Shown: positions 45,791 through 58,750 of the stretch, one piece after another
Numbering within the stretch: the first letter of the stretch is position 1
Layout of the letters: every line of letters begins with the position of its first letter
Assembly (NCBI RefSeq): GCF_023343835.1
Contig: NC_064447.1
Coordinates: 4,542,001-4,606,000 of the forward strand
Origin: Lagopus muta
Taxonomy: Eukaryota; Chordata; Aves; Galliformes; Phasianidae
Direction: 5' to 3'
Length of the DNA: 64,000 bases
Program-made: the position numbers and the translations under genes
The notes under the pieces: generated by a model
Told to the model about the DNA's origin: nothing
The model's input: only the letters and a program-made list of their open reading frames with translations
Database searches by the model: none

Positions 45791-48700
45791 GTGTCTGGTG
45801 TGCTGAAACCGGAACGTGCAGAGAACATTGCCAAAAGATATGTTGCTTATTTACAGCTCTTTAGGATTATGCTTTGCGCACATAAGCATGTGCTTTCCTC
45901 TCTTACACTGTGCTCATAGAGCTCTGAAGCTGGGAAAGGAGAAAGATTACTCCGTTGCTTAGAACTCTGATCTGATTAAAGGTCTTTATAAATATGTTTT
46001 CACGCACAACTGGGGAAAGTGCCGGAGTGTTACGGTCACTCTGTGATTCCTGTGTTGACTCTGACATGTCCCTCTGTCGTTCCAGCATTTGATGTACTGT
46101 AGCTTGTATGTGCTAATGTGCAAAGAGGCAGTTGTAAATTAAAAAGGTGTTCAGTTTATACAAAAGCTGGAAAAAAACTGTAACAGAGGAAATCCGTTCC
46201 CATCTTTGATATGCTTTCTTGGTAACAGTGGTGTGCATGTGTCGTGCAACTGCTAAGATGGAACGAGGAATGATTCTCCTGTGCTTGGATAGAGGCCTCA
46301 ATGCTTGCATGCTCAAAATCCCTCTGAAATTTTTGATCCATTTGTGATGCTGTCCTACAGTGGGATGCTGTGGGAGGAGAACTCAGGGATGAGGAATAGT
46401 TTCATCTAACTGCACTACGTCAGCATTATGTCTCAGCTGATTTAATTCCTTGGCAAAATTAATTATTTCAGTGAAGAATGCTCTGTAGTGTCATAGGCAA
46501 TGAGATGCTTCAATTCTGTCTCTAGAATGAGAGATTAAAATAGTTATTGCTGTAGCATTATCTCAGGAAAACACCAAATGTAAATTGAGTATCTGAGAAA
46601 ACAAAGGAGAGTAAAATAAATAAAAGGGAATATATAATGGCACTGCATTAATTTCAGCTTCTGCAAATGAATGATCCTGTGTGGAAAGGGCAGGAATGTT
46701 TCAGATCAGGCTTTTTTGTGTTCTAGATTTGGAAAGTTTCAGATCCACGCCGTACTGTGAGAAATATTTCAAGTATAATTATATCCTCCTTTTTTTAAAA
46801 GCACATAGGGATATGGAGGAAGGGTATCAAAGAATAGGCTCCCTTTTAAAGTAACCTAATGAAAATCAACAGGAATAATCCTGTAAATACTTCAAACCAG
46901 ATGTTTATCAGCACCACGTAGGTCAATACAAGCCATTTGTTTTGGAAAAATACTATGGGGGGGAAAAAGTGCTAAAAAGTTCCCTTGGAAGAAAGATGTC
47001 TTACAGTTGTGAGATATGATCACAGGTTTTTTGTTTAAAAAGTCTCCTTTTGTGTTTAATGATAAACTGGAAATATAGAACAGATGATACCAACGTGACA
47101 GGGCTTTTGTACGTAGGAGGGTTAGATAGCTGAGTTAATGCTGACCATGGAAGTTAACATGTTGGTCATCTGTATTCATTATGATACTGTAGGTATCTCA
47201 TGTACTTTAACATGTTTTATTCAGTTTAGATTTCATGTAGGAGGTCTTTCAATTTCTGTGCGGTACTCAGAATAATATTTAATTATGTTTAAGCCTTCTC
47301 TTTGTTGAATTCCTTAAACTCCTTCCTTAATCTGTAGATTGAAGGGCCAGATAAGTGCTTTTCAAATCTCAGATGATGCTGAAGCCAAAAATCTTGAAAA
47401 CCACGCAATAATTTTTGTAGATCGGTTTTTGGGTACTCAGTAAGAAGTGCTGTAAAAACATAAATTTACATGAAACGTGGAGAATTTGTAATACAGTTTA
47501 ATTATGTGGTTAATTTATAGTTCATTAGTGGAAGAATCGGTTGCAGTTGGGGCTGGAAAAGTCTAGTAATTCTGGAAATAAGCTTCTGAAGCTTCCAAAC
47601 TCTGTAGTTAAACTTTCTGGGGTAAAAACTTGTCTAATATGTTTGGAAATAAATACGTATTCATCCAGTATGTAGCACTGTGTAGATACTATTCTATCGT
47701 ATCCTATATCCTATCTATACGCACCTCGTATTTTTCTGCATCAAAGAAAAGGTTTCTTGACCTGTAGCAAGGATCTGATGATGGAAAACTTGTTCTTCAA
47801 AGCGTTATAACAGCATAGGACGTGAGAAATGTCTTATGTTGGTGTTTGAGGATACAGAGCTCTTCCTGTGCAAGGGGCACGTTCTGTCATAGTGGGCTGT
47901 TCCACTGCAGACATGGAAAATGATGCTCAAAAATTGCCAATTGTTGCAAGAGCAGTCATTCTTAACAGCAGCGATGTTTATAAACAGGAGATGTGGTAGC
48001 GTACGTAGTTACCTGCCATGAGTGACCTTGAGCTTAATATGCAGTTGTCTGTATTGATTTTATCTTACAGCATGTTTTTGAACAGAAAAGCAAGAAGAGC
48101 CAAATCCCCCTTATTGTTCTTGAATGCTGCAAGACTCCTTGTGTGAATAAGGGAACCAGGAGGTGACTCTATAAAAAGAATATTTAGCTGGGTTTTTAGA
48201 TCATCTGCCAGATCCTAATCTTTGTAGGCATAGAAACAGGGTTTTTTTCTTCTTTGACAGCCTTGCATCTGAAATTAGAGTTTAACTCCTACAGTTGTCA
48301 AAATAGATTTTCTGTGGTGTCAGAGTTGTTTTTTTTTTTTTTCTAGCATCAAAAGAATATTCAGTTTAAGTTTCATCCCTGTTTTAAGAAGACTTAGGTT
48401 AGATTTCTATATGGGTTTATTTCTCATCTTTAGTTGGAAGCTTAGGTGTTGCCTAGGTGCTGTGCCCAATTATTCTAATTTCTTCTATAGGAAACAATTT
48501 TAAAATGGTATGTAGGCAATGTATGCCCTTGGATGCTACACATGTATGCTGACCCAGCTGTAATATATTTGTCAGTCAATGGCTATATATACACAACATA
48601 GATATAATTTTACCAAACTTACTTAGTAGGGACCACCAATGCAGTTGAAATCTCCTGGGCTAAGCAAAGCAAAGAAGAGCCAGAAGGGATTTCTAGAATT

Positions 48701-49529
48701 GGTCCAGTGACTTTATAACACGTGTAGGGAAGGCTGCAAACCTTTGCTAATTTTTGAATGAATATTCACTGCTTTTTTCCCTGTTTCCTATATACTGTAT
48801 ATACTGAAGTATATATGATGTGAATTAAAAACAAAACAACATCCGTGCTATTACGATGATGCAAAACGCTTAGCATAGATTTTATTCAATGAAAAGGAAA
48901 AAAATGGAGTTTCAAAAAATTCCCATTGTGCTGTGTCTGTGATGTGTATGGTAACCAGTTAGATGATATAGGGAAGGTCATATAAAAATACTACAAGAAA
49001 CAGTACATTTCTTTCTTTTGAAATTCAACGTTCAGCCAACAATTAACTGTTTCAAATGTGAAGATAGAAACAACATGCAACAATACACAGTTACAGGTGT
49101 GGGAATGTTCTAGGCAAAGTAACTAAGGTGGTGACACATGTAGGAATATTACTTGATGCCATTAACAGACAATGAGGAAGTTATACTTCTATTTGTTAAA
49201 AAATTTTCAGGACAGATTATCTTTCTAGTGATAAAAGGTGGATGGGTAGGATTTTCTATTTACTTCACAGTAGGTAACAGAAACTCATCAAATTAAACTC
49301 ACCGCTCACCTCTCTCACTATGTTTGAGATCCTTCTCTTGGAAATCACGTTTTGGTGCGGGAGGAAGAGGAGCAGGCAGAGATAGTGCTCATCTTGTCTA
49401 TCATCCTGCTTCAAGGAGGGATCAACTGTACTCTTTTTGTTTCTGACAGATGAGTATATAACAGTTAAAGATCCCCAGTTATGAAGGTTTTGCAGTGTCC
49501 TCAAAGGAAATCTATCCTGAGCTTAGGTG
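45791..49529. other. AT-rich non-coding stretch, no gene seen
   Basis: No supported gene or named repeat. All frames are below 80 codons and lack motifs. Confidence 0.5.
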
Positions 49530-50780
49530 TGCTTACAATTACAAAGATATTCCTAATATCTGACCTAAATCTCCTTAGCTGTGAGTTAAGCTCATTAATT
49601 CTTAAGGTATCACAAGTAAAAACGGCGAGTAGATGACTTCCTCCCTTTTACTACATTAAGAGTGTTATCAAATCTCTTCTTTCAGCTTTTTTCTTCTATT
49701 TAAGCTTCTCTTGTAGGACAAATTGAAGACCTTTGATCATTCTTTTTTCCTATTTTTCCAAATTGCTCATCTTTTTTTCTTGAACAGCGGAGACAAAAAT
49801 AGTTGCAATATATCTGATGCTATCTAGATGAAATATTTTCTCTGGAACATAGCAAAATATTCCTTTATGCCTTCCAGGATGTTTCTTCGTTTCTTTATAA
49901 GGTCATGACATTTACTGACTCATAAACAACTTATGATCTGCTACAACCTTAAAATCAGGTCTTCAGTGTTCCTTGTTAGCTGACTGTTCGCTGTTATTCC
50001 ATTGTGCTTTTAAATTTGTTAGTTCTTGAATTGCACTTAGTTTTCCAGACTGCTTCTGCAATTAGTCATATTTTTCTGGGGCATTTTTAGGTGAGTTTGT
50101 GTTTGCTTGTGTGTTTTCTTTTTTTTCCAACTGCTTTTTGGTGTTATAGAACTCCTTGCAGTTCTGTATTCTTTCAAAACATGACTGTAACTGACCACAC
50201 TGAACTGTATGAGAACCAGTCCAGACAGTGAAGGAACCTGTCTAGATCGCCCCTCACTGCTGGCAGGATACCTAACAACTGGGGAATATTGTTTTCCATT
50301 CATTTTTGCATCAACAATAACTCGTCTATTTCAATTTTTTGTTTAAGCTTGCCCATAAGGTTGTGTCCACATACATATTTCAGAATGTCTAATGACTTTT
50401 TCTTTCTGTGTTCTGTAATCTGTTACTTGCCATAGAGTGAAATTAAATGCATTTATGACTGCTTTGTGCAAAATCTGTTTTGGACTGGTTCTCATCCTTT
50501 TGAAGCTTACAACTAGGCTTGTAAAATATTTGTCCCAGGAAAGTAAGCTAATTGCTCTGTAACTGCCTGACCACTATTTTTCCATCCTGTTTTTTAAACA
50601 CAGATATGCGCAACATTTGTCCTTTTGTTTGCATGGTATTTTTGTGATCTTATTTTTTCCACTGAGTCACTTTTAGTTCTTGTACCAACTTATCTATTTG
50701 ATCTCACCAGTGCAGATTAAAGCGAAAATGAGATTAAACTTTTGGCTGTCCCCATTTTTCTTTTCCTAGTTTTAGTTCTC
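49530..50780 (-). mobile_element. Ancient CR1/L3-like LINE, highly diverged
   Basis: The plus strand carries, in the right order, weak matches to the reverse complement of old amniote CR1/L3 elements. These are 'ctgacctaaatctccttagc' with 'gtgagttaagctcattaatt', then 'gagtgttatcaaatctcttc' and 'gacctttgatcattctttt'. They are followed by a region equivalent to 'ccaaattgctcatctttttt', and near 50540-50640 'gtaagctaattgctctgtaa', 'ctgcctgaccactatttttc' and 'acacagatatgcgcaacatt'. The match is patchy and some blocks are lost. The copy is far older than the CR1 at 51978-52796. Confidence 0.55.
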
Positions 50781-51977
50781 CACATAGCAGATCAGACCCC
50801 TGTTTTTTTTTTTTTTTTTTCTTCTTTCCCTTTTGGTCTCCCATTTAATGCTGACGTACTTCAATATGCTGTCAGGTGACTGCCTGAAATCCTTTGCTGG
50901 TTGTGTCTGTGTGCTTTTGGCTCTTCTACTTTGTATGCGTGCTTATTCTATTCCTCTGTAATTAAAAAGAAAAATAATTATAGTTTCTGACCTTTGAAGT
51001 AAATACATTTATGACTTAGGCAAGTGACTTCTTGACAGTCTTTTGTGCCACTTGTGCACTTAAGTAGTTCCCCTTTACAAGCTGAACTCCTGGTTTTCCT
51101 TTGTTTTTCTTTCTTTAACTGTAAATTGCCTACTGGTGGTCTGCCTGTTAGAGGTCTGGGAAGGTTTATTCAAAGCATATTGAACACTACTTTTGTGGGA
51201 TACTGAGTTTTATTTAGTCATATCCCCTCTTTTCAAGTGATTGTCAACTCTTACCTCAAGAGCTCTTCCAGGCGAACAGTGGAAGGATTACTGTCACTGT
51301 GGAATGATGATATTGGGGAAATCACAGAATCACACAGAAGTGTGTGAGCTAAGTGATTTGTAGCAAAAAATGGATAAGAATTTGAGAGAAGTATCCCATG
51401 GGTGAACTTTGGCAATGCATGCGATGTGTCTGTTTGTATTGTCAAAATATTTTGTTGTTTTGTATTGTTTCTTTTGAGAGATTATTCTTTTCCTTCTCAA
51501 CGGATCTCAGTGTTTTCTCTGTCTTTCCTCTTTGGCTGTGGAACATGAGTCTTCTGAGGACTCTGCTGTGTTGGCTTTTTATCAGGGAGGAAAATTCACA
51601 AACTAAGGTTGAAGTGAAAATACCAGAATAACTTTTTTGAAAAGTATGGATGCGAGGCTTCAAGAAGTCTTTCATTTCAAGTTCTTGCTTCAAAAATAAA
51701 ACGTTATGCAAACATTTTCCATTTAAATTTTCTTGTCTCAACAATTCCATTCTCTTTCACAATGAAGTTGTTGTAAGACAGCATTACACTGGATGAGTGG
51801 ATGAATTTGGGAGATCAATACTGAAAGGCTGCTTAGAACGCATCCGTTTTGACTATTATTAGTTACTCAATTTTTGAGAACACTGCAGACGCTGTCTATG
51901 TGACCTGAGGATTTATGTCAGAGGACTGTATGGCTTTTTTCCCCTTCTTTATCTTTTACACTTCAAATGAATGTACT
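50781..51977. other. Non-coding stretch, no gene seen
   Basis: Contains a T-tract of 18 (50803-50820) and no supported gene. A minus-strand frame at 51750-51442 (102 codons) shows no recognisable motif. Confidence 0.5.
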
Positions 51978-52796
51978 CACAGAATCACAGAATTGTAGGG
52001 GTTGGAAGGGACCTCCAGAGATCATCGAGTCCAACCCCCCTGCCAAAGCAGGTTCCCTACACCAGGTAGCACAGGTAGGCATCCAGGCAGGTCTTGAACG
52101 TCTCCAGAGAAGGAGACTCCACCACCTCCCTGGGCAGCCTGTTCCAGTGCTCTGTCACCCTCACTGTAAAGAAGTTCTTGCGCACGTTTGTGCGGAACTT
52201 CCTATGCTCCAGTTTCTGGCCGTTTCCCCTTGTCCTGTCTCCACTCACCACTGAAAAGAGTCCGGCCTCGCCGTTCTGCCCCCCACACCTTAGATATTTA
52301 TAGACCTGGATCAGGTCCCCTCTCAGTCTCCTTTTCTCAAGGCTGAACAGACCCAGTTCACTCAGCCTTTCTTCATAGGGGAGATGCTCCAGGCCCTTCA
52401 CCATCTTCGTGGCCCTCCGCTGGACTCTTTCCAAGAGATCCCTGTCTTTTTTGTACTGGGGAGCCCAGAACTGGACGCAGTGCTCCAGATGAGGCCTTAC
52501 CAGGGCAGAGTAGAGGGGGAGGATCACCTCCTTCGACCTGCTGGCCATGCTCTTTTTAATGCACCCCAGTAAGCCATTGGCCTTTTTGGCCACAAGGGCA
52601 CACTGCTGGCTCATGGCCAACCTGTCGTCCACCAGGACACCCAGGTCCCTCTCCGCAGAGCTCCCCTCCAGCAGGTCATCCCCCAACCTGTACTGGTGCA
52701 TGTAATTATTCCTCCCCAGATGCAAGACTCTACACTTGCTTTTGTTAAACCTCATCCGGTTTCTTTCTGCCCAGCTCTCCAGCCTATCCAGGTCTA
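51978..52796 (-). mobile_element. CR1 LINE, 5'-truncated, young copy
   Basis: This is the best-preserved retrotransposon in the window. It lies on the minus strand. Two perfect copies of the CR1 terminal octamer (attctgtg on the minus strand) lie at the left edge, 51978-51993, marking the 3' end. The element then runs rightwards through the short 3' UTR (ttggaagggacctccagaga), the C-terminal part of ORF2 and the start of the thumb region. It breaks off near 52796, just before the FADD active site would be reached. The open frame is intact over all of it, so the insertion is recent compared with the other CR1 copies here. CR1 usually leaves no clear target-site duplication, and none is seen. 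Confidence 0.95.
52057..52755 (-). pseudogene. CR1 ORF2 protein, C-terminal 232 residues
   Basis: The frame covers the C-terminal third of the CR1 reverse transcriptase. It starts with [17 protein letters not shown] (residues 1-17), which follows the RT active site in full-length elements. It continues with [13 protein letters not shown] (34-46), [16 protein letters not shown] (85-100) and [17 protein letters not shown] near the end, stopping at its natural position. The endonuclease and the RT catalytic motif are missing, so it cannot act. The ATG used here is internal to the original protein and does not show that a protein is made. Confidence 0.95.
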
Positions 52797-54059
52797 CTCA
52801 TCTCATTAAATATAATTCCAGAAGAGGGCAGCTGGTGGAGACTGTTCTTATTTCTTTCTTCTGTTTTCTTCTCTGCGTTAGCAAAGGAGTATGTCATTAT
52901 TTCAGTGTATGAAGAATTCCATAGAGGACTAAGTCAGATATTGTTTTCTGATTCATTATCATACAATAAAAACAATTAGCGGACTTGGTGAGTTCCCTGG
53001 ATGTGGCCAGTACTGCAGGGATTCTGTTACTTTGCACAGGGAGATGGGGGAATGAGGTGTTTTTTTTTTTTTCCCCCTTATTGTCTCTGTGCCAAAAAAA
53101 CCCAAACCAAAACAAACAAACCTGAAAGAAATCTCTTTAATTGTACAGATTTATACTAGCATGTAATGTTTTTCTGTATTGTGTGATCTTAAGATCAATG
53201 AGTGTTGTTTAGCACTGAAGTGTTGTATGCCTCAAAAATGACAAAAATGGATTTTCTGCATATTTTAGATGCTTGCTATACCTTTCATAGCGAACAAGAT
53301 TATCGGCATCTGAGAATGATTGCTGAGCATAACTGGGAAGATCAACTTTAGTGGAAATGCATAATCTCAAGTAGCTTTATAAGCATGACACTTTAAGAAA
53401 TCGTCTCTGTCAACAAAAGGTGTTTTTAACTTATTTAAATGTTCTGAAACTTTTTTCTGCTGCTGCCACACCGCTTTGTGCTTTGTGTAATGTGGTTTCA
53501 GTCTAGGTCTTAGTGCTTTGAAACCAGCGTACAAGCATTTATGGTAAGAACTGTATTTTCATACTTGTTTGTGGCAAGGATAGATCTGTCAAAATGGAAT
53601 TTGCCATGCATTAAGAGAAATGTGCGGCATCTTCACCGCAGTGCGCCAAATCCTTCTGTTGACAATAACTTATTCTAATTTCAAAGAATAAGCGGCCTTG
53701 TACATACTGTGTTCTTAAAGTCATTGCCACGAAATACTGCAGTGCCATCTCCTTTTCTGTCAGTAACCTGATGAAATGTTCCCCATCTACCTCCATCAAG
53801 GAAATTTAAATCTCAATTAACCCAATTCGTAAGTTATTTCATACAATTAATAGAAACTAACTTGTAATGTTTAAGGACGTAGAAATCCATGATTAATTGT
53901 ACTTGATTGCACTAATTGTGCTTATACACAACATACAGTGCATCTCCATAGCCTCAAACTGTTACTCAAAGAGGCAGTTCTGGGTCAGCGAGGATTTGAG
54001 TGGTTACAACTGCACAGTTCATGGGGTGAGTGCAGAAACCAGCTGGACTTATTTCAGAG
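52797..54059. other. Non-coding stretch, no gene seen
   Basis: AT-rich sequence with a T-run at 53060-53073 and no supported gene or repeat. Confidence 0.5.
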
Positions 54060-54290
54060 AATATGTAAGGAGGCAAGGGATTGGAACATGGGAAATTACT
54101 ACTTAATGTAAGACAAAACTTTTTTCACCATAGGAGAGGTAAACTGCTGGAATGGGGCCTGGAGAGGCTCGCCATTCTGGAGATGTTGAAGTCCAGACCC
54201 TTGGTGAACTCCTCTAGCGGAGCTTGCTTTCCTTTAAGATTTGCAGTAGAGACTCCTGGAGATCCCTTCCAACTTACTGGTTCACGGTGC
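54060..54290 (+). mobile_element. CR1 LINE 3' fragment, diverged
   Basis: The sense strand encodes a degraded CR1 C-terminus: LNVRQNFFHHRRGKLLEWGL corresponds to the family's [14 protein letters not shown] block, followed by ERLAILEMLKSRP. The 3' UTR signature 'gagatcccttccaactta' follows, with a decayed octamer around 54275-54290. It is clearly older than the copy at 51978-52796 and carries small deletions. Confidence 0.85.
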
Positions 54291-57200
54291 TCAGAACCAC
54301 AGCTGATTCAGCTTTTTCACAGCTTTGCTTCTGCGAATTAAACTGGAATTGAAAGGACTGACATATCTCAAAAGGCCTTTGGAATGAACTATTCAGGAAT
54401 GTTTATCAGTCAAAAAGCTGAGGAATTTCAGGTTGATATGCAGTCTTCTAGATGTTTCTAAAACTGAGCTGAACGTCAACTCCTAGACTTTTGCAGGCTG
54501 TCCATGCAGTTCTGAATTTACTTTCTAGATTGGCAAGTAACTTACTGAATACATTTTAAAGAGCATAGCAGAACTCTGAGCCAAGAAATAGAAAATGAGG
54601 TGGAATGTGCTTATAACCATATTGGTAAATGTGTACGTGATATGATGATGAGTCCCAGAAGTTGCATACTGAAAACGGCACTGTCTGACCTTTTTAATTC
54701 ATCTGACCTTTTTAATTCACCCTTTCATATGCTTAATTAATATCACTGTGGTCACTTTTTGTGTAGGTAAGTTTTTTTTTTTTTTTTTTTGGTAAAATAT
54801 TAGAATAAGTCAGTAAAGGTATGACTTTGATTGTTGTACAATCTTTTCATTGTACAACTTTGTGTATATGTTTTCTATTTATTATAGACAGAAAGTATTT
54901 GGTTTTTCCTCCAAAATTAAACAAACATTTAATTAAATTAAGATTCTCTTTTCAAAATGGAGTTCACAAATATCTAATCCCAAAGCTGCAATTTCTCAAC
55001 CTTCCTCCTCTTCTATGAGATGTTGCTATGGTTATTACCCTGCTGGGTAGCGAAATGCAGTAATTTGTTTAGCAATTCCTTTCTTCCACAATACTGTACA
55101 CATATATGAGAGGCTTGCATTTACTAAGTGCATTGGTGTGACAAGGATGCTGTTTTTCACAAATCCTTCTAATCTGAGTCATGGTTTATAAAGCACATAG
55201 GTTTTGGGTTAGTAACAGAAATTGCTTATCTGGTAAAATAAATTTCTCTTGTAGCAAAAAATAATTTTGAAGAAAGCTTTGCCAAGTATTTTTCTTCTAT
55301 TTCCTTTCTCTCAAGAGATTTAATGACCCATTTCTTTGAATGACGGGGCAGAGGTAGTGTGTGATACCTTTTGTGCTTTTAGGACACTATTAGTCAGATG
55401 GCAAAATAATCAGAAACTTGGGAGATGGTGCTTCATGGGTCATCATCAAAGCTTGATGAGGAAGAGAACAGTACTGAGATGTGTTTAAGAAGAACGGTGA
55501 AGATAATTTGTCTGCGGCATCTGTCATGCTTCAGTCTAATCTGACTTGCCTCAAATCTTAAAGCATGAATGTAATATAAACGGTAAGCAATAACAAGATT
55601 CACAATGGTGTTTTTGAATAAGGCTTGCATCTTCAAAATAGCACGATATTTGTAAGGCAGTTAGCTTGTAGATTTAGTTTTTGAAACTAAACTTGGGCTA
55701 CGTTGTATGTAAGAAAGCAGTTGAAAATTTAGGAGAAGGTTTTGTCATAGCAAACAGAACAGAAATTTTCAATTTTCCTGATAGATAGTTGGGTTGAAAG
55801 GGATAAAACTGCAGAGAAGCTGAATATGTTCATTGTATTAAGTGAAAAAGATGTTGCTCTGTGGAGGTAGATTTCAGAGCTTAAAAGAGCGAACATAATT
55901 GTGATGATATGTCAAAAGACATAAGGAAACAGGCTGTGGGTTCAACAATAGTAGGCTTTATTTAGGTGGAAAACCTAATAGGTTAATGTTTGGGATGGTA
56001 ATGGTAGAAATTGGTACTGCTCCTTGTGCTTTTTTCAGAAGTTCGTGGGAGATCAGTCTCAGTACCACCTTATCGTGCTGTATACAAGTAGATACTTACT
56101 GCTTTCATCTTTAAAGGCAGGGAATGCATGTGCACCTGAAAAAATGCGTGGGCTAATTAGGCTTATTGCTGGAGGGAAGTGGGAGAAGATTCCCACCTCT
56201 GCCTGATAGCAAGCTGGAAGGTGTCACACACTGCTTCAAGTCCCTCCAATTACTTAAATATTTAGGAATATACCATGATCTTAAGCAGTGATGCGTTGTC
56301 CAGTATTTTGTTACTGCCACTGTTTCTTTTCGTGTTGTGGAGATTTTGTATTCTTTTGCCCAATGTACACCTATAGGAACAGGCAATCCTTTCCCTTTAA
56401 TGCACAGAAATGTCTTTGACAACTTTACATTGGAAAGTATCTACTAAATGTATGCTGCTTTATCAAGTCACAAGGCGATTATTCTGCTGTGGATTCTCCT
56501 TAGTTTCATCCAGTCTTGTTAAAATGACTCAAGTGATAGAAATTCCGCCTCTTCCTCTGGGAGAGTATTTGTTCTATAGCTTAATTAATCCCACAATCAG
56601 GTGGTTTTTCATATTATTCAAACCAAATGTTCTTAATTAAATCCCAGCCTATCCTGCTTTGCATGCTCAGCACAGCATATTAGAATCGATGGTCTATGGT
56701 TTTTGTACACTATGGCAGCAACCTCAAATGATGTTAAGTTTACTTTGTTAGATTTTCTTCTTATATCCTGTTGCTCTTTGCTGTTCACTGATGTTTGCAG
56801 GATGGAAAAATTCTGGAGTCGTTTTTTAAAATAGGAAGAAATAGTTGAAAATAAATAGCTTCAGAGGCTTAATATAGAAATGACACTTGAGACTCAGTTT
56901 CTGGTAGCCTATGGGATGGTTATGCCAGGAAGTTGTCTGTTGTCTAGCTGGATTTAGACCCTTGGCATATTTCATAAAGCTCAGGGATTAACATCTCTGT
57001 GTGATGTGATGTCCATCTACCATGCCACACTCCCATATGCTGGATCTTATAGCAGTAATGATATGGAATCACTGCACGGTGAATGAAATAAGGGGGTAGG
57101 AATATAAATCACATCTTATTTCAGTGGAATATTAGACAAAAGCACAAATGGCATTTCATTCTTTTGCCCGTTCCAGATGTATTTTTAGTGCTGTATTTCA

Positions 57201-58049
57201 GATGTGTGTTGCTAAGGTTTCAACAAACTCTTCAGTTCATTTTCATAGGATGAAGTGTAATTTTTATTGCTTTCTTCTGGATTTTTTTTTCACTCAGTCT
57301 TGCTGAAAAAGTACATCTGTCAAATGCACCTGTCTTTCTGTACTGAATTGTCAAAAAATTGATGCATTACTCCCAGATGTGTAGAGATGTGTTGTTCTCA
57401 GGCCCTTATTTTTTCTTTCTAAACTGCCTAAGATTCTCCTAAAATTTATTTACCACAGAATTGTGTTGTGAATTCACAGTAGATTAACTGCTCTTACTCA
57501 ATATCCACTAATTAACTGGCTTAAGTCCATAACATTGTTCTCCAGGTCTGAAGAAACTTGCTCTAATGTGGAGAATATTGCAGAACGTGAAGTTTTGTGG
57601 AAGTTTGGCTAGTATTATATGCTTTAAGTTGCTTTAGTTTGTATGGTATTTTTTTTTATTTTGATATCCTCACTTCTTTCCTGATCTCCCACCTCATTTT
57701 TCTGTAACCAGACAAGATCAGTCTATCTGTTTCCGTGTTCAAGTTATTTGCAGAAAGATTTTGTGAAAGAATGTGCCCTTAAAATTGACGTGTTCAGGAA
57801 AATAAGCTTAAGTGAATGGCAGACTTAAAATGTAACCTGCAACATGTGAATTTATGTGTAGTAGGAAGAAAATTTAATAGAGATTATTTCCTCCAAAATG
57901 CTGATAGTGGTAATCACACTAGAAAAATTTTGGTGATTACAATCAACGAGTCTTATAATCATTTTGATATTGAAGTTAATATGTTGATTTTGAGATTATG
58001 ATCACATTGATGATAAGAAACGACAAATTATATGGCAATTACGTTGTTT
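54291..58049. other. AT-rich non-coding stretch, no gene seen
   Basis: No supported exon or named repeat. It holds an 18-bp tandem duplication at 54684-54719 and a T-tract at 54773-54791. Confidence 0.5.
54684..54719. repeat. 18-bp exact tandem duplication
   Basis: The 18-mer tctgacctttttaattca at 54684-54701 is followed directly by an identical copy at 54702-54719. It looks like a recent slippage event and is likely to be polymorphic. Confidence 0.9.
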
Positions 58050-58750
58050 TGTAAGTTGGATCAGGTTCCCCATGTTCTTTAAATATCTCTAGGGGTGGAG
58101 ATTGTATAAGCTCTCTGGGGCTCACGTCCAATGTTTGAATACCCCTCAATGGGGGGAAAAATAATCCTCGTATTTGGTTTAAATTGCTATAATTTGTGTC
58201 ATTTGCCTGCCATCCTTTCAACACTTCCTCCTGCCTGGCTCTGTGTTCTCTGCATCTGCCAGCAGGCAGCTGTAAGGCAGTAAGATCCTTTCTGACTTCC
58301 TTCCTCCTGTTTTCACCAGACAGGAAGAAGAGAACAAGGAGAGGGTAAGAGTTGTGTGCAGTCCCTTGGTACCTCTCCAGTGGAGTCTCTCCAGTTTACC
58401 AATGTCCTTTTGGTACTCAAGGCCTGCGGCATTTGGAAACGCACAAGGATCTAGATGTGCTCTCAGCGGTGTCGAACAGATGGAAAGGCTCACTTCCCTG
58501 AGCTTGTTGGCTACACTTGTGATAGAACAGCCTGGGATTCTTTTTGTCTTCTCTGCTGCAAGGGCGCAATGCTGCGTAGTGTCCAGCTGGTGTGCACAAG
58601 GGCCCCAGGCTGCTTTCCAGCTAGTCTACCATACCTTTTCTGTTACGTTGGGTTAATCCAGCTATGGCTAGGCTTCTGTTTGCCTTAGAACTCCATGGTG
58701 TTCCATCTGCCCGTTCCCCTACCAAGTGAGATACTTCTAGAGGCAGTCCT
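58050..58750 (-). mobile_element. CR1 LINE, diverged copy on the minus strand
   Basis: The plus strand reads as the reverse complement of CR1 from just upstream of the 3' UTR rightwards. It starts with 'aaatatctctaggggtggag' and 'agctctctggggc'. Then come 'gtggagtctctccagtttac', 'caatgtccttttggtactca', 'gatctagatgtgctctcagc' and 'gaaaggctcacttccctgag'. It ends with 'ctgcaagggcgcaatgctgc' and the region before the thumb, up to 'gaactccatggtgttccatc'. Several stops and indels show an old copy. The terminal octamer at the left edge is lost. Confidence 0.85.

Noticed and set aside
51318..51340. Cacagaatcacac, resembling a CR1 3' octamer
   Set aside because: No CR1 body follows on either side, so the match is probably chance.
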